Below the pieces are notes generated by a model, which was given only the letters and a program-made list of their open reading frames with translations, ran no database searches and was not told the origin of the DNA. A DNA stretch of 10,723 nucleotides. Source: Lentisphaeria bacterium. Lineage in GTDB: Bacteria; Verrucomicrobiota; Lentisphaeria; Oligosphaerales; Oligosphaeraceae. The first letter of the stretch is position 1. Each line of letters starts with the position of its first letter. The stretch is from positions 1 to 10,723 of the forward strand of contig JAKSPA010000037.1 of assembly GCA_024405235.1 (NCBI GenBank). The letters are read 5' to 3'. The translations under genes and the position numbers were made by a program. This document shows, piece after piece, positions 1-7,801 of the stretch.

Positions 1-1005
1 GCTGGAGAGTTCGAGAGGAATCGCCACGTCCGAATCGAACTCCAGCCTAAGATTACCGTTGTTCACAGGAGAGAAACGCACACTGGTCTCCTCCTGCGAG
101 AAGCCGCTTAGTCGCAGACGATTGATGACGGCATCCTGAACAAAAGAGGCGCCACCGCCGTTCGAGTCCTCGCGGAAGATGCGTAGCTTCCTGCTGAAAT
201 AGTCGCTGTCGCTGTCCAGTTTCAAGCCATAGACAGGATAGAAACTCGGCGTGACGATATACTCGTAGCGCGAAGAACCATGGACCAACGAACGCGCAGG
301 AATCGGCACCAGGCATGGTGCACCGCTTCTTTGCGTCTCCACGACGCCACGCACTTCGAAGCCGTCCATCTTGAAGTCCCTCACCTCCATATCGGTGGCT
401 TCGCTTCGTTCGGTTCCCGCTGTCGAGCTCTCGCTGGCCACAATATGCCGCAAGGCATTCTTGTATTCAAAACTGCCCTGCGAAAGCAGAATGCGAAATC
501 TGAGACATTCGGCACGCTGGAAGGCGACGTCAAGATTGCGTAGATTGGGCAGACGACTGCTGTCAAAGATGAATCCATCGTCGCATAGTGTCTTCCAGCC
601 GTTCGTGGTCTCTCCGAAAATCTGGACCTGCTCCTCGAAATCATGCATTTTCGTGGAGAATCTCATGGTCAGCTTTTCCGGTGCCTTTGCATCTTTCAGT
701 TCACAGAGGATTTCCACGCTGCCGTCGTCAAGCGTGCGTATTTGCGTGACATCGCATGGAAATGCGCGCTCCGTCGCCACGCTGGTCGTTTCCATCTCCA
801 TGGAAATCGCGTACGGGACCTCCATACCGAATTTGTCCCGCAGGCGCAGCCAATCCGTCCTCTCGCCAAGCCATGCGATTTCGTCCGCTTTAAGCCTCAT
901 GCGCACAAGTCGGCTCTGCTGTGCAGGAATCTGCGGCGAGAAGGTCCATTCTCCAGCAAAGAGAACAGCGCAAACGACAAACGACAGTAAGGAAAATCTT
1001 TTCAT
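1..1005 (-). CDS. DUF3999-like exported protein (partial, C-terminus beyond window)
   Basis: Reading leftwards from the ATG at 1005-1003, the frame stays open to base 1, giving 335 codons; the C-terminal part lies outside the window. Residues 1-18 (MKRFSLLSFVVCAVLFAG) look like a Sec signal peptide, so the product should be exported. After it comes a beta-rich region; residues around 45-70 contain WLRLRDKFGMEVPYAI, which resembles the conserved 'DLR...G..VPY' segment of DUF3999 proteins. Its function is unknown. The start is supported by a purine-rich GGAGGAGG Shine-Dalgarno stretch just upstream, inside the end of the DUF2339 gene, and by the one-base TGATG stop/start overlap, which implies translational coupling. 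DUF3999 genes are known as neighbours of DUF2339 genes, so context and sequence agree. The family call is by eye; a profile search would settle it. DUF3999 proteins usually end in a membrane anchor, which cannot be seen here. Confidence 0.75.
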   Translation of the reverse strand, partial: MKRFSLLSFVVCAVLFAGEWTFSPQIPAQQSRLVRMRLKADEIAWLGERTDWLRLRDKFGMEVPYAISMEMETTSVATERAFPCDVTQIRTLDDGSVEILCELKDAKAPEKLTMRFSTKMHDFEEQVQIFGETTNGWKTLCDDGFIFDSSRLPNLRNLDVAFQRAECLRFRILLSQGSFEYKNALRHIVASESSTAGTERSEATDMEVRDFKMDGFEVRGVVETQRSGAPCLVPIPARSLVHGSSRYEYIVTPSFYPVYGLKLDSDSDYFSRKLRIFREDSNGGGASFVQDAVINRLRLSGFSQEETSVRFSPVNNGNLRLEFDSDVAIPLELSS

Positions 1006-3815
1006 CACTCCTCCTCCTTGGAGGTGTTTTCACTAGCACTCCGCCAGTACTTGAGATAGACGAATGCGGCACCGATCAAGAGGATGCCGAAAGCAAGGAA
1101 GGCCCCCACGCGCCAGACGGCCTCCAGTCTGGCCATGTCGCAGAAGAAGACCTTCAGCACGACCACCAAAAAGAGTCCAAGACCGACATAACGCACCAGA
1201 CGGATGCCATGGGAGACGCCATAGTAGATTGCGGCGAACGCGAAAGCCGCCCAGAGGACGGAAATGCCGCCGACTTCAAGTTCAGGGAGATTGTGATGCA
1301 AAATGACTCTCAATTCAGTCGTGGAGAAGAGGAAAAGCAAGATTGGCCAGAGGCAGCTGCAACACATGCCGAGCTTCTTCTCCCGTTCGTTGTCCGAGAG
1401 CATGCGGCGCAGGAAATGCCCCGCAGTAAGCATCGTTGCAAAATTCAGGATGTTTCCGACGCTGTCGTTCCAAGAGAAGATGTATCTGTAATTCATGCGC
1501 TGAACAACGCCGTATGAAATGTAGTCCGCCAAAACGCATTTGCAGACAAGTCCAAGCAGAACGACCAGGAAAGTGCCGTACCAGAATCCAGGCATCCGTC
1601 TATGCCACGCGATGAATGCGGCAAGAGTTCCAGCCGACAGAACGATCGTCAACGCAAATGGTCTATATGCACCATTCAGGAACCGGAAGTCCACGTAGCA
1701 TTCGCATAGTAGGAAAACCATAAGAAGCGCAAATGCGACATTGAGCATGATGCCTGACACGGAAACTGCCGACAAAGGCGCCTCAGTCGCATTGGAATCC
1801 GTGTCGTTTTCGTCCTGTCCGAGCACCGTCTGCGGCAGCTCGCGCGTCAATTTTCCGCCGAAAGCAAAACACGCGACTGGAATTCCATATTGGCAGATTC
1901 GCGCAAAGACGTCAGCCCAGAAACTCGCGCCCTGCCCTCCATTGCGGTAGAGATAGCCGTAGTTTGTGAAATCGAGACAGAGACTCGCAAGCGTCATGGT
2001 GTAAAGAATCCATCCGCAGCACCGCAGGAAACGGCTTTCCATTCGAACGCCAAGCCACAACATCAGCAACCCCTGCAAGGCCCACGCCGCACCGAGCCAA
2101 TGTCCCGAAAGGACGATCGGAGCGGTCATGGCCAGATAGACGCCGCAGAGCGCGCAGAAAGCCAAAAGCAGTTTGCGTTCGGATTCCCTTTTTCTACGGA
2201 CGAAGAAGACGGCGTGCGCCAGATAGAAGAAGGCCAATCCGAGCGTCAGCGGCGCGAAATACAGGCGATCGCCGTTGTTGATGCGTGAAATCAGAAGCAT
2301 TCCATGAAGCAGGAAGAGCGCGGAATTGGCGACGAATCCGATTATTTCAAGCGCCGTGACCTCCTGCCCGTATCTGACATTGTATAGGAATACGGAAGTC
2401 GAGAAAAGGCTGAAATAGAGCACAAGAGAAATCATGCAGATGCCGAATTCATCGACATGGAATTTGTATGCGATGCCAAGATGGAAGAGGAAATAGGTAA
2501 ACAGTATGCCCAGCCATACCAGCTGCTCCCATTTCTTACGATAGGATAGCCATAGCACGCCGCAGACCAGCAGAAGCAGATAGAGGCATAGGCCAACCAG
2601 ACTCTTGCTGTCGGTGGACAGCATAAGCGGCGTGGCGTATCCGCCGACCATGGCCACCATGGCCACTGCTATGGAATTCAGACGATCGGAAAGCACGCCC
2701 GCCGTCAGCGTCACCATGAACATTATCACGCCGGCAGTGACAGGCTCCACGAAGTGATACATGGCGGTCATTGCATAGCTGCTGAAATAGAAGAGTCCAA
2801 GACCTATTCCTATCAGCGTCTGTCCAAGAACCCAATAGCGGCCGCGCATTTTTTTTGACACGCCCCAGCCTAGCAATGCAGCTCCGCCAAGATAGCTCAG
2901 GCAGAGACGGCCCGCCGGCGAAAGCAGTCCGCTTTTTATGGATAGGCGCAGCAGGAAGACCGCTGCGAAGAAGATGACGAGAATGCCTATACGAAGCAGC
3001 CATGTTGTCGCGACAAGTTTTTCGGATGCATCGTCTTGCGAGCAACCATAAGCACGACCATAGACAAGCCATTTGCGGAGTTGATTCATGCGTTCGGAGA
3101 AGTTGCTTCGCGGTGTATCGGAAGACGCATTGTCCGCAGCGGCAGACATCTCCGCCTCAAAGACAATGCCTTCAGCATCAGCATCATGCGAATCCTCCGC
3201 CACAGCAGCGGCAGTGACGTCTTGACTTGCGTCGTTCTGTGCATTCTGCGAAACATCTGCCGAAGAGCCCTGGGCATGTGTGCCGTCCGTCATCGCGGAA
3301 GACTCTTCGATGACCACAGCCGCCTCGTCTTCCGAAGGCTTCTCCATTTTTGGTTCGGGCGGCGTTTCCCGTTCAGCCACTTCTGCAATATGCGTCGAGA
3401 CGTTTTCCAGACTATTCTCCTCTTCAGAGACGCCTTCGCCATAGAGGAAACGATCAACTGGATTTTCGATTTCAGTGGCAGGACGTTCCGACATCGTGCT
3501 CTGAGATGCATTGGAATCGGTCGGTTCCGTTGATTCCGCCAGCGGCTGCGCTGCTTCTTCAACGCTGTCACAGGATGCACGATAGGCGCGACGACGATAG
3601 GAGGCTATGTCCTGCTCCGCCTCTGACAGACTGGCGTCCGAACGTTCAGGAGCGTTCTGCGAAACCGCCGCACTGCCCTCCAGACGCGCCGCAATGCGCT
3701 CCAGCGCAGCGGAAATGTCGCCAACCTTCGAGTTCAATGCAATCAAAAGTCCAGGCACGACAAATCCGATGACGCCTACAATCAAGATGACAAGAAGAAT
3801 TACAAGCCCTTCCAT
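1005..3815 (-). CDS. DUF2339 polytopic membrane protein
   Basis: This is a 936-residue integral membrane protein of the DUF2339 family, function unknown. Residues 4-27 form an N-terminal membrane anchor, followed by a short helical stretch (about 30-46), and then an unusually long acidic, Ser/Ala/Glu-rich, probably disordered linker (about 47-235). From residue 267 to about 925 there is a near-continuous run of hydrophobic segments, more than twenty by eye. Family hallmarks are WLLRIGILVIFFAAVFLL at the first core helix, LLSPAGRLCLSYLGG (297-311), and GGYATPLMLS (391-400). The start at 3815 is preceded by a GGAG Shine-Dalgarno six bases upstream. It is the first gene of a minus-strand unit: its stop overlaps the ATG of the downstream DUF3999-like gene. 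The leader can fold (see 3828-3879). Length is normal for the family. The assignment is confident; the physiological role (envelope or transport) is not known. Confidence 0.88.
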   Translation of the reverse strand: MEGLVILLVILIVGVIGFVVPGLLIALNSKVGDISAALERIAARLEGSAAVSQNAPERSDASLSEAEQDIASYRRRAYRASCDSVEEAAQPLAESTEPTDSNASQSTMSERPATEIENPVDRFLYGEGVSEEENSLENVSTHIAEVAERETPPEPKMEKPSEDEAAVVIEESSAMTDGTHAQGSSADVSQNAQNDASQDVTAAAVAEDSHDADAEGIVFEAEMSAAADNASSDTPRSNFSERMNQLRKWLVYGRAYGCSQDDASEKLVATTWLLRIGILVIFFAAVFLLRLSIKSGLLSPAGRLCLSYLGGAALLGWGVSKKMRGRYWVLGQTLIGIGLGLFYFSSYAMTAMYHFVEPVTAGVIMFMVTLTAGVLSDRLNSIAVAMVAMVGGYATPLMLSTDSKSLVGLCLYLLLLVCGVLWLSYRKKWEQLVWLGILFTYFLFHLGIAYKFHVDEFGICMISLVLYFSLFSTSVFLYNVRYGQEVTALEIIGFVANSALFLLHGMLLISRINNGDRLYFAPLTLGLAFFYLAHAVFFVRRKRESERKLLLAFCALCGVYLAMTAPIVLSGHWLGAAWALQGLLMLWLGVRMESRFLRCCGWILYTMTLASLCLDFTNYGYLYRNGGQGASFWADVFARICQYGIPVACFAFGGKLTRELPQTVLGQDENDTDSNATEAPLSAVSVSGIMLNVAFALLMVFLLCECYVDFRFLNGAYRPFALTIVLSAGTLAAFIAWHRRMPGFWYGTFLVVLLGLVCKCVLADYISYGVVQRMNYRYIFSWNDSVGNILNFATMLTAGHFLRRMLSDNEREKKLGMCCSCLWPILLFLFSTTELRVILHHNLPELEVGGISVLWAAFAFAAIYYGVSHGIRLVRYVGLGLFLVVVLKVFFCDMARLEAVWRVGAFLAFGILLIGAAFVYLKYWRSASENTSKEEE

Positions 3816-3827
3816 GCTGCACTCCGA

Positions 3828-3879
3828 AATTCACATGATTTCGTGTCGGCTCTGCCAAACAGCGCCGACAACGTGAATT
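3828..3879 (-). promoter_or_regulatory. Nested hairpin in the 5' leader of the DUF2339 gene
   Basis: An outer 7-bp stem (AATTCAC at 3828-3834 with GTGAATT at 3873-3879) encloses an inner hairpin: TGTCGGC (3844-3850) pairs with GCCGACA (3864-3870), then one mismatch, then CTG/CAG around a CCAAA loop (3855-3859, plus-strand reading). On the minus-strand transcript the 3' arm of the outer stem ends two bases before the CGGAG ribosome-binding sequence and 12 bases before the start codon. This placement suggests a leader that could affect translation, or a DNA operator. No poly-T tract follows, so it is not a classical terminator. The pairing is seen directly; the role is inferred. Confidence 0.45.
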
Positions 3880-3944
3880 CATTCACTACGACTTACGTAA
3901 AAGAAATCACACTGTCATGCAGCAAATTAAAACATGCTGCACTT

Positions 3945-3973
3945 TTGACCTTAATTTAATCATGCTTTACAAA
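3945..3973 (+). promoter_or_regulatory. Candidate sigma-70-type promoter toward the hydrolase gene
   Basis: TTGACC (3945-3950) and TACAAA (3968-3973) are separated by 17 bases, a reasonable -35/-10 pair (5/6 and 4/6 matches to TTGACA/TATAAT). It points toward the gene at 4372 but would leave a leader of nearly 400 bases, so a closer, less canonical promoter is equally possible. A weaker pair, TTGCCA-N17-TAAAGC, begins near 4122. Confidence 0.22.
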
Positions 3974-4014
3974 TATGCAAATCCAGCCAACTCACGGACT
4001 TGCCTTGATCACGA

Positions 4015-4050
4015 ATGGCCCATCACTCCCACATGGCCCGCCACTCCCAC
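4015..4050. repeat. Two-copy 18-bp tandem duplication
   Basis: ATGGCCCATCACTCCCAC (4015-4032) is followed immediately by ATGGCCCGCCACTCCCAC (4033-4050). The copies differ at two adjacent positions. No function is evident; it lies in gene-free DNA. Confidence 0.8.
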
Positions 4051-4164
4051 TAACCAACCGTCTGACGGAATAATGTTATATTTGAGCGATTCCGCAATCT
4101 TTTTTTGCGTTTCACGCTAGATTTGCCACATACCGTTCCTGCCTGTAAAGCTGCAAGTTTTCAT

Positions 4165-4178
4165 AGGATTCGAATCCT
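4165..4178. repeat. Perfect 14-bp palindrome
   Basis: AGGATTCGAATCCT reads identically on both strands. It could be a protein-binding site for a dimeric regulator. Although its centre resembles a tRNA T-loop (TTCGAAT), no acceptor, D or anticodon arm is found upstream on either strand. Confidence 0.55.
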
Positions 4179-4336
4179 GCAAAGCATTTCTTTCGAATTG
4201 CGGAATTCCCCCAAAACTCTATATCTCCCAAGCGGATAGGAATTTAGCCGCATTCCTAATGCCGTCAGGCGCCTTACAAGCCGTAGGCAGTACCTACCTT
4301 CTTGTGGAACATAGCCTTTCCCCCAAAACACATTTT

Positions 4337-4352
4337 GTGAAACAGATTTCAC
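4337..4352. promoter_or_regulatory. Operator-like inverted repeat upstream of the hydrolase gene
   Basis: GTGAAA (4337-4342) and TTTCAC (4347-4352) form a perfect inverted repeat with a CAGA spacer, ending 19 bases before the ATG at 4372. The position suits a repressor operator or a small leader hairpin. The spacing between TGTGA and TCAC differs from the CRP consensus. Function inferred only from position. Confidence 0.35.
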
Positions 4353-4371
4353 GACAGCTCACCAAGAAAAG

Positions 4372-7300
4372 ATGAAGAAGACAACAGCCTGCAGAAGAAA
4401 TCTTTTTATATTTGCCGTGTTTCTTTGTGTCTCTCTTACACTCACAGCTCAGATAAAACACAAGAAATATCCATATCTTGGGGAAGAATCATTCGGTGTA
4501 AGACCATACGAAATGGATTGGGCTGGACGCTATGAAGACGAGTGCCCCGCGCTGGTGGATTTCGAGGATTCCGCGGAATGGACGATAGCAACGAAAGGTT
4601 CCGTCGCCTCCTTCGAACTCAGCCAGGAGCAGCCGTTGTTCGGCAAATATGTCGGCAAGCTGACCTACCGCGCCACAGGAGAAGACGAAAATCCGCAGGT
4701 GGATCTGCGCCTTGCGGCGCCACGTCCGATTCCCGCGGAATTCGATCTGATCGGCTGCTGGATATACGGCAACGTCTGGGGGTGGGAAATGCCACCAGAC
4801 GCCCCATGGGTGACGATTCATGCGCTGTTCCTTCTGGCGGATGGAACGGAATATTCCGTCGGAATGCATGACGGCAACGTCAGATGGAGGTTCTGGTTTC
4901 TCACAATTCATTATCTCTCTGAAGAAGAGCGCGCTACGCTTAATGCGCCAGGCGTGAGATTCATCGGTTTCAGAGTGGACGGCGATACGAATCAAGAAGA
5001 GAGCGCAATCTATTTCGACAGTCTGACCTTGCGCAAGGAAGAGCATCGTCCGCTGGTGTTCCAGCCACGTCCGAAGCGCGGCATAGAGATGTTCCCCGGC
5101 CAGGGCGTCGGCGCCAACACAGGAGCAGGCCGTCTGCCGTTTCCTACACGTGAAGAAACCATCCTTCCGGACAGCGCAGCACCAGACAGCACAAGCCGAC
5201 TGGTATCAAGCGAAAACGACGCGTTCACATGGCGCTATGACGGCATGGACGGCACGCTGGAGGTGCAATACTCTCCTGTCAGCGGACGTTGGGACGACAT
5301 CCGAATGCGCTGGAATGACGGCGAATGGATTCAGCCGCTCTTCGGCGGCGGTGTCTGCTTCCCTGCGGATGACAATGATGTACGCCAACCAGAACGCGCC
5401 GAATTGCTTAGCACGGACGTCAAGGGCGATAAAGTCGTCACCGAATGGCGTTTTTCCTGCGGCGATGACTCCATCGAGGGCACCTATGCGCTGGAACTGC
5501 GTGGAAAGAGTCTTGTTGTGGATACGAAAGCCCTCGGCGGAAAGGCCGGCGGCGTGCTATTCGGCGGTGCAAAGGGGCTGAGGAATCCACGCGCTGTCCT
5601 TGTTCCATATTACAATTACAGTAGCGGCCCGCGTCCCTGCACCATAGTTTCAGATGGCGCGGAAGGTCCGCTTTTCTATTCGGCCCACATCGACTGGTAT
5701 CGTTCCAACAGCAGTCTTCCCAAAGGTGAAAATAAAATAACGGATGATGGCATAGCCTATTCCAATGGAGGAACCTATTATATTCCGAAGACCGATGGAA
5801 TCCGAAACGATTGCTTCGAGCGCTTCTTCGTGACCGTCAGCCCCAAATTCGAAGAGACGCTTCCCACAATCGCCAATCCACCTTCGCCTTGGAAGCACAT
5901 CACAGGCACGCATCAATGGAGTTCCTATACTCCGACGAATCGTGACGACGACAAGGCTTATTGGCGAAACATCTGGCGTCACGGGATGCGAAAAATAATT
6001 GTCACAAACCATGAGACTGACTGGCGCGACGGTGGCGAGAGCTTCACCTTCCGCACGAAAGCGGCGCCTGGCAAAGGCGGCGACGAAGGATTGCGGGACT
6101 TTTCAGATTTCATGCAGAACACATTGGGCTACATCTTCGGACCATACAATAATTTCACGGATTTCGCTCCTGTGAATGAATATTGGGACATCGATAGAGT
6201 CTCACGCCAAAGCAATGGACAGCTGCAGCGCGCTTGGATGCGATGCTATGGTCCCAAGCCGCAATACGCCGTTGAGTTCTGCGAAAAGCTCTCGCCGATT
6301 CTTCAGGAGAAATTCCATTTCAGCGCGGCATACTGTGATGTCCATACGTCAGTTACGCCGTGGGGACGCTGCGATTTCGACTACCGTGTGCCAGGCGCCG
6401 CCACTTTCGCATCCACATTCTATGCCTATGGCGAAATCATGCTGATTCAGAAGCGCACATGGAATGGTCCCGTCTATTCGGAAGGACCGCATTTCTGCTT
6501 CTACAGCGGACTTACCGACGGCAATTACGCACAGGACTCCCCAAACTACAACCTGCCAGTGGATCCCTGGCTGGTGGATTTCGATCTGCGGAAAATCCAT
6601 CCGCTGGAGTGCAATGTCGGAATGGGAGCATTCGAACACTTCTATCAAGCAAAAATGGATTTCGTGAAGGAAATAGGCATGGTAAGTGCCGTGGACCGCT
6701 TCCTGGCCGCGACTGTCGCTTTCGGACATCCAGGACACCTTTTTGAGAGAAAGCGTGTTCATGACACATTACGAGGATATTTCATGCTTCAGCAGCTTCA
6801 CAGCCGCTATACGCAGGCCGAAGCGGATTCCATCGGATATGTGGACGCTAATGGCAAAATACTCGACACCAGCGAGGCGATCGCAACGGATGTATTCCGA
6901 CGCTCGCAGGTGGTCGTCCGATACAAGAACGGAACTTGCGTCGCTGCAAACGGAAGCCTCACCGAACCGATGAAATGCGTCTTCCATGGACACGAAATCG
7001 ACTTGCCGCCTAATGGATACACAGGATGGACAGAAGACGGAGAGATTTTCGTAGTCTCCGCTCTAAAGAACGGCACACGATGCGACTACGCCGTTACGCC
7101 GGAGTATCTTTTCATCGATGGACGAAAACACTCCTTCCAGCGATTCCCCATGGCAGGCGGACGCGGCTGCGGCGTCTGCCGCAAGGTGGATGACACGCAT
7201 TGGGAGTTCATCCCATGCGACACAGACGACATCGGTTGGAACCTTCCTGTCGTGAACGCCGTGGCGCTGGACGAAAAGATGAACGAACTTGGCAAAACGG

Positions 7301-7563
7301 AAGTCCGCCACTCACGCGGACTCTGCTATGTCGTTCCAGTGGAACACGCCTTCAGCTATCTTCTGGAAGTCGGTGACGCAACAGCCGCTGCACAAGAGTT
7401 GTCCTGCGAACGCGACATCGTGACGCCAGGCGAGACCATTGTAATCAAAGGGACGGAGAAATACACGGTGACGATTCCTGACGATGCAGAACCCGGCAAA
7501 CGGCTCTGGTTCGAGTTCGAAGGGAAATGGATCGATTTCACGGTGTCAAATCAGCAGAAATGA
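4372..7563 (+). CDS. Large exported protein, putative glycoside hydrolase (family not recognised)
   Basis: The product is 1063 residues with a typical Sec signal peptide (MKKTT..., hydrophobic core about 10-25, likely cut near TAQ 25-27). Regions by eye: a beta-sandwich, carbohydrate-binding-like module (about 58-222, opening with DFEDSAEW and ending YFDSLTLR); a second beta-rich domain (about 265-495); a probable (beta/alpha)8 barrel (about 505-810); and C-terminal beta domains (about 845-1063, containing VVVRYKNGTCVAANGS). In the barrel, YCDVH (Asp656) and VYSEGPHF (Glu704) sit at strand ends and could be the catalytic nucleophile and acid. This architecture recalls GH101/clan-D-like and DUF5696-like enzymes, but I cannot assign a family. 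It probably acts on an extracellular or periplasmic glycan. No sugar transporter, sulfatase or SusC/D-like gene is nearby, so it looks monocistronic. The ribosome-binding site is weak (AAGAAAAG directly before the ATG), and the start is chosen because it yields the signal peptide. Confidence 0.6.
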   Translation: MKKTTACRRNLFIFAVFLCVSLTLTAQIKHKKYPYLGEESFGVRPYEMDWAGRYEDECPALVDFEDSAEWTIATKGSVASFELSQEQPLFGKYVGKLTYRATGEDENPQVDLRLAAPRPIPAEFDLIGCWIYGNVWGWEMPPDAPWVTIHALFLLADGTEYSVGMHDGNVRWRFWFLTIHYLSEEERATLNAPGVRFIGFRVDGDTNQEESAIYFDSLTLRKEEHRPLVFQPRPKRGIEMFPGQGVGANTGAGRLPFPTREETILPDSAAPDSTSRLVSSENDAFTWRYDGMDGTLEVQYSPVSGRWDDIRMRWNDGEWIQPLFGGGVCFPADDNDVRQPERAELLSTDVKGDKVVTEWRFSCGDDSIEGTYALELRGKSLVVDTKALGGKAGGVLFGGAKGLRNPRAVLVPYYNYSSGPRPCTIVSDGAEGPLFYSAHIDWYRSNSSLPKGENKITDDGIAYSNGGTYYIPKTDGIRNDCFERFFVTVSPKFEETLPTIANPPSPWKHITGTHQWSSYTPTNRDDDKAYWRNIWRHGMRKIIVTNHETDWRDGGESFTFRTKAAPGKGGDEGLRDFSDFMQNTLGYIFGPYNNFTDFAPVNEYWDIDRVSRQSNGQLQRAWMRCYGPKPQYAVEFCEKLSPILQEKFHFSAAYCDVHTSVTPWGRCDFDYRVPGAATFASTFYAYGEIMLIQKRTWNGPVYSEGPHFCFYSGLTDGNYAQDSPNYNLPVDPWLVDFDLRKIHPLECNVGMGAFEHFYQAKMDFVKEIGMVSAVDRFLAATVAFGHPGHLFERKRVHDTLRGYFMLQQLHSRYTQAEADSIGYVDANGKILDTSEAIATDVFRRSQVVVRYKNGTCVAANGSLTEPMKCVFHGHEIDLPPNGYTGWTEDGEIFVVSALKNGTRCDYAVTPEYLFIDGRKHSFQRFPMAGGRGCGVCRKVDDTHWEFIPCDTDDIGWNLPVVNAVALDEKMNELGKTEVRHSRGLCYVVPVEHAFSYLLEVGDATAAAQELSCERDIVTPGETIVIKGTEKYTVTIPDDAEPGKRLWFEFEGKWIDFTVSNQQK

Positions 7564-7567
7564 CCTC

Positions 7568-7583
7568 TTGAAAGCAATTTCAA
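7568..7583 (+). other. Small stem-loop after the hydrolase stop codon
   Basis: TTGAAA-GCAA-TTTCAA forms a perfect 6-bp stem with a GNRA tetraloop, five bases after the stop. It is AT-rich and has no following T tract, so it is at best a weak terminator or mRNA 3'-end structure. Confidence 0.25.
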
Positions 7584-7662
7584 ATCCACCAAACCATCAT
7601 CAGTCCTTTTGGGCCTTTCCAACAAATAACATCAATCCCTTCCCAAAAAAACATCAATATCA

Positions 7663-7750
7663 TGGCGGAAAGAGTGGGATTCAAACCCACGGAAGGTTGC
7701 CCTTCGACGGTTTTCAAGACCGTTGCCATAGACCACTCAGCCATCTCTCC
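7663..7750 (-). tRNA. tRNA-Ser (anticodon UGA)
   Basis: The minus strand folds as a complete class II tRNA of 88 nt. The acceptor stem GGAGAGA pairs with TCTTTCC (one G-T wobble), followed by discriminator G and an encoded CCA (7665-7663). The D arm contains GCTGAGTGGTCTATGGC. The anticodon stem ACGGT/ACCGT holds the loop CTTGAAA, with TGA at 7716-7714, so it decodes UCA and related serine codons. A long variable arm (GAAGG-GCAA-CCTTC) is diagnostic of tRNA-Ser. The T arm is GTGGG-TTTGAAT-CCCAC. It lies between a plus-strand and a minus-strand gene and seems to have its own promoter (7771-7800). Confidence 0.97.
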
Positions 7751-7770
7751 CTTTTCAATTGTAATTGTGC

Positions 7771-7800
7771 ATAATATGATTCCTTAAGGGCGAATTTCAA
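7771..7800 (-). promoter_or_regulatory. Probable promoter of tRNA-Ser
   Basis: On the minus strand, TTGAAA (7800-7795) and TATTAT (7776-7771) are 18 bases apart, close to the sigma-70 consensus. Transcription would begin near 7764, about 14 bases before the mature tRNA 5' end at 7750. The fit of spacing and distance supports it; it is not experimentally shown. Confidence 0.5.
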
Positions 7801-7801
7801 C

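Larger units (their letters stand above)
3816..4371. other. Gene-free divergent intergenic region
   Basis: These 556 bases lie between the divergent DUF2339 and putative glycoside hydrolase genes. No convincing gene is present. It contains the DUF2339 leader hairpin, a GTGAAT-TC-ATTCAC near-palindrome (3873-3886), TTACGTAA (3893-3900), an inverted repeat TGCAGC...GCTGCA with a 12-base AT-rich spacer (3918-3941), an 18-bp tandem duplication (4015-4050), a perfect 14-bp palindrome (4165-4178), and GTGAAA-CAGA-TTTCAC just upstream of the hydrolase gene (4337-4352). Promoters for both genes must lie here or further out, but only weak matches are visible. Confidence 0.6.

Noticed and set aside
371..1036. 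221-codon plus-strand frame
   Set aside because: Antisense to the DUF3999-like gene, which has a signal peptide, ribosome-binding site and coupled context; this frame has none.
3917..4120. 67-codon plus-strand frame in the divergent gap, containing the WPxTPT repeat
   Set aside because: No Shine-Dalgarno sequence, low-complexity and unlike any known family; the repeat is better described at the DNA level.
4110..4185. Possible tRNA ending in the GGATTCGAATCC segment
   Set aside because: Only the T-loop-like palindrome is present; no acceptor, D or anticodon stem could be found on either strand.
4336..4353. CRP-type binding site
   Set aside because: The TGTGA and TCAC half-sites are eight bases apart rather than six, and the second half lacks the final A.
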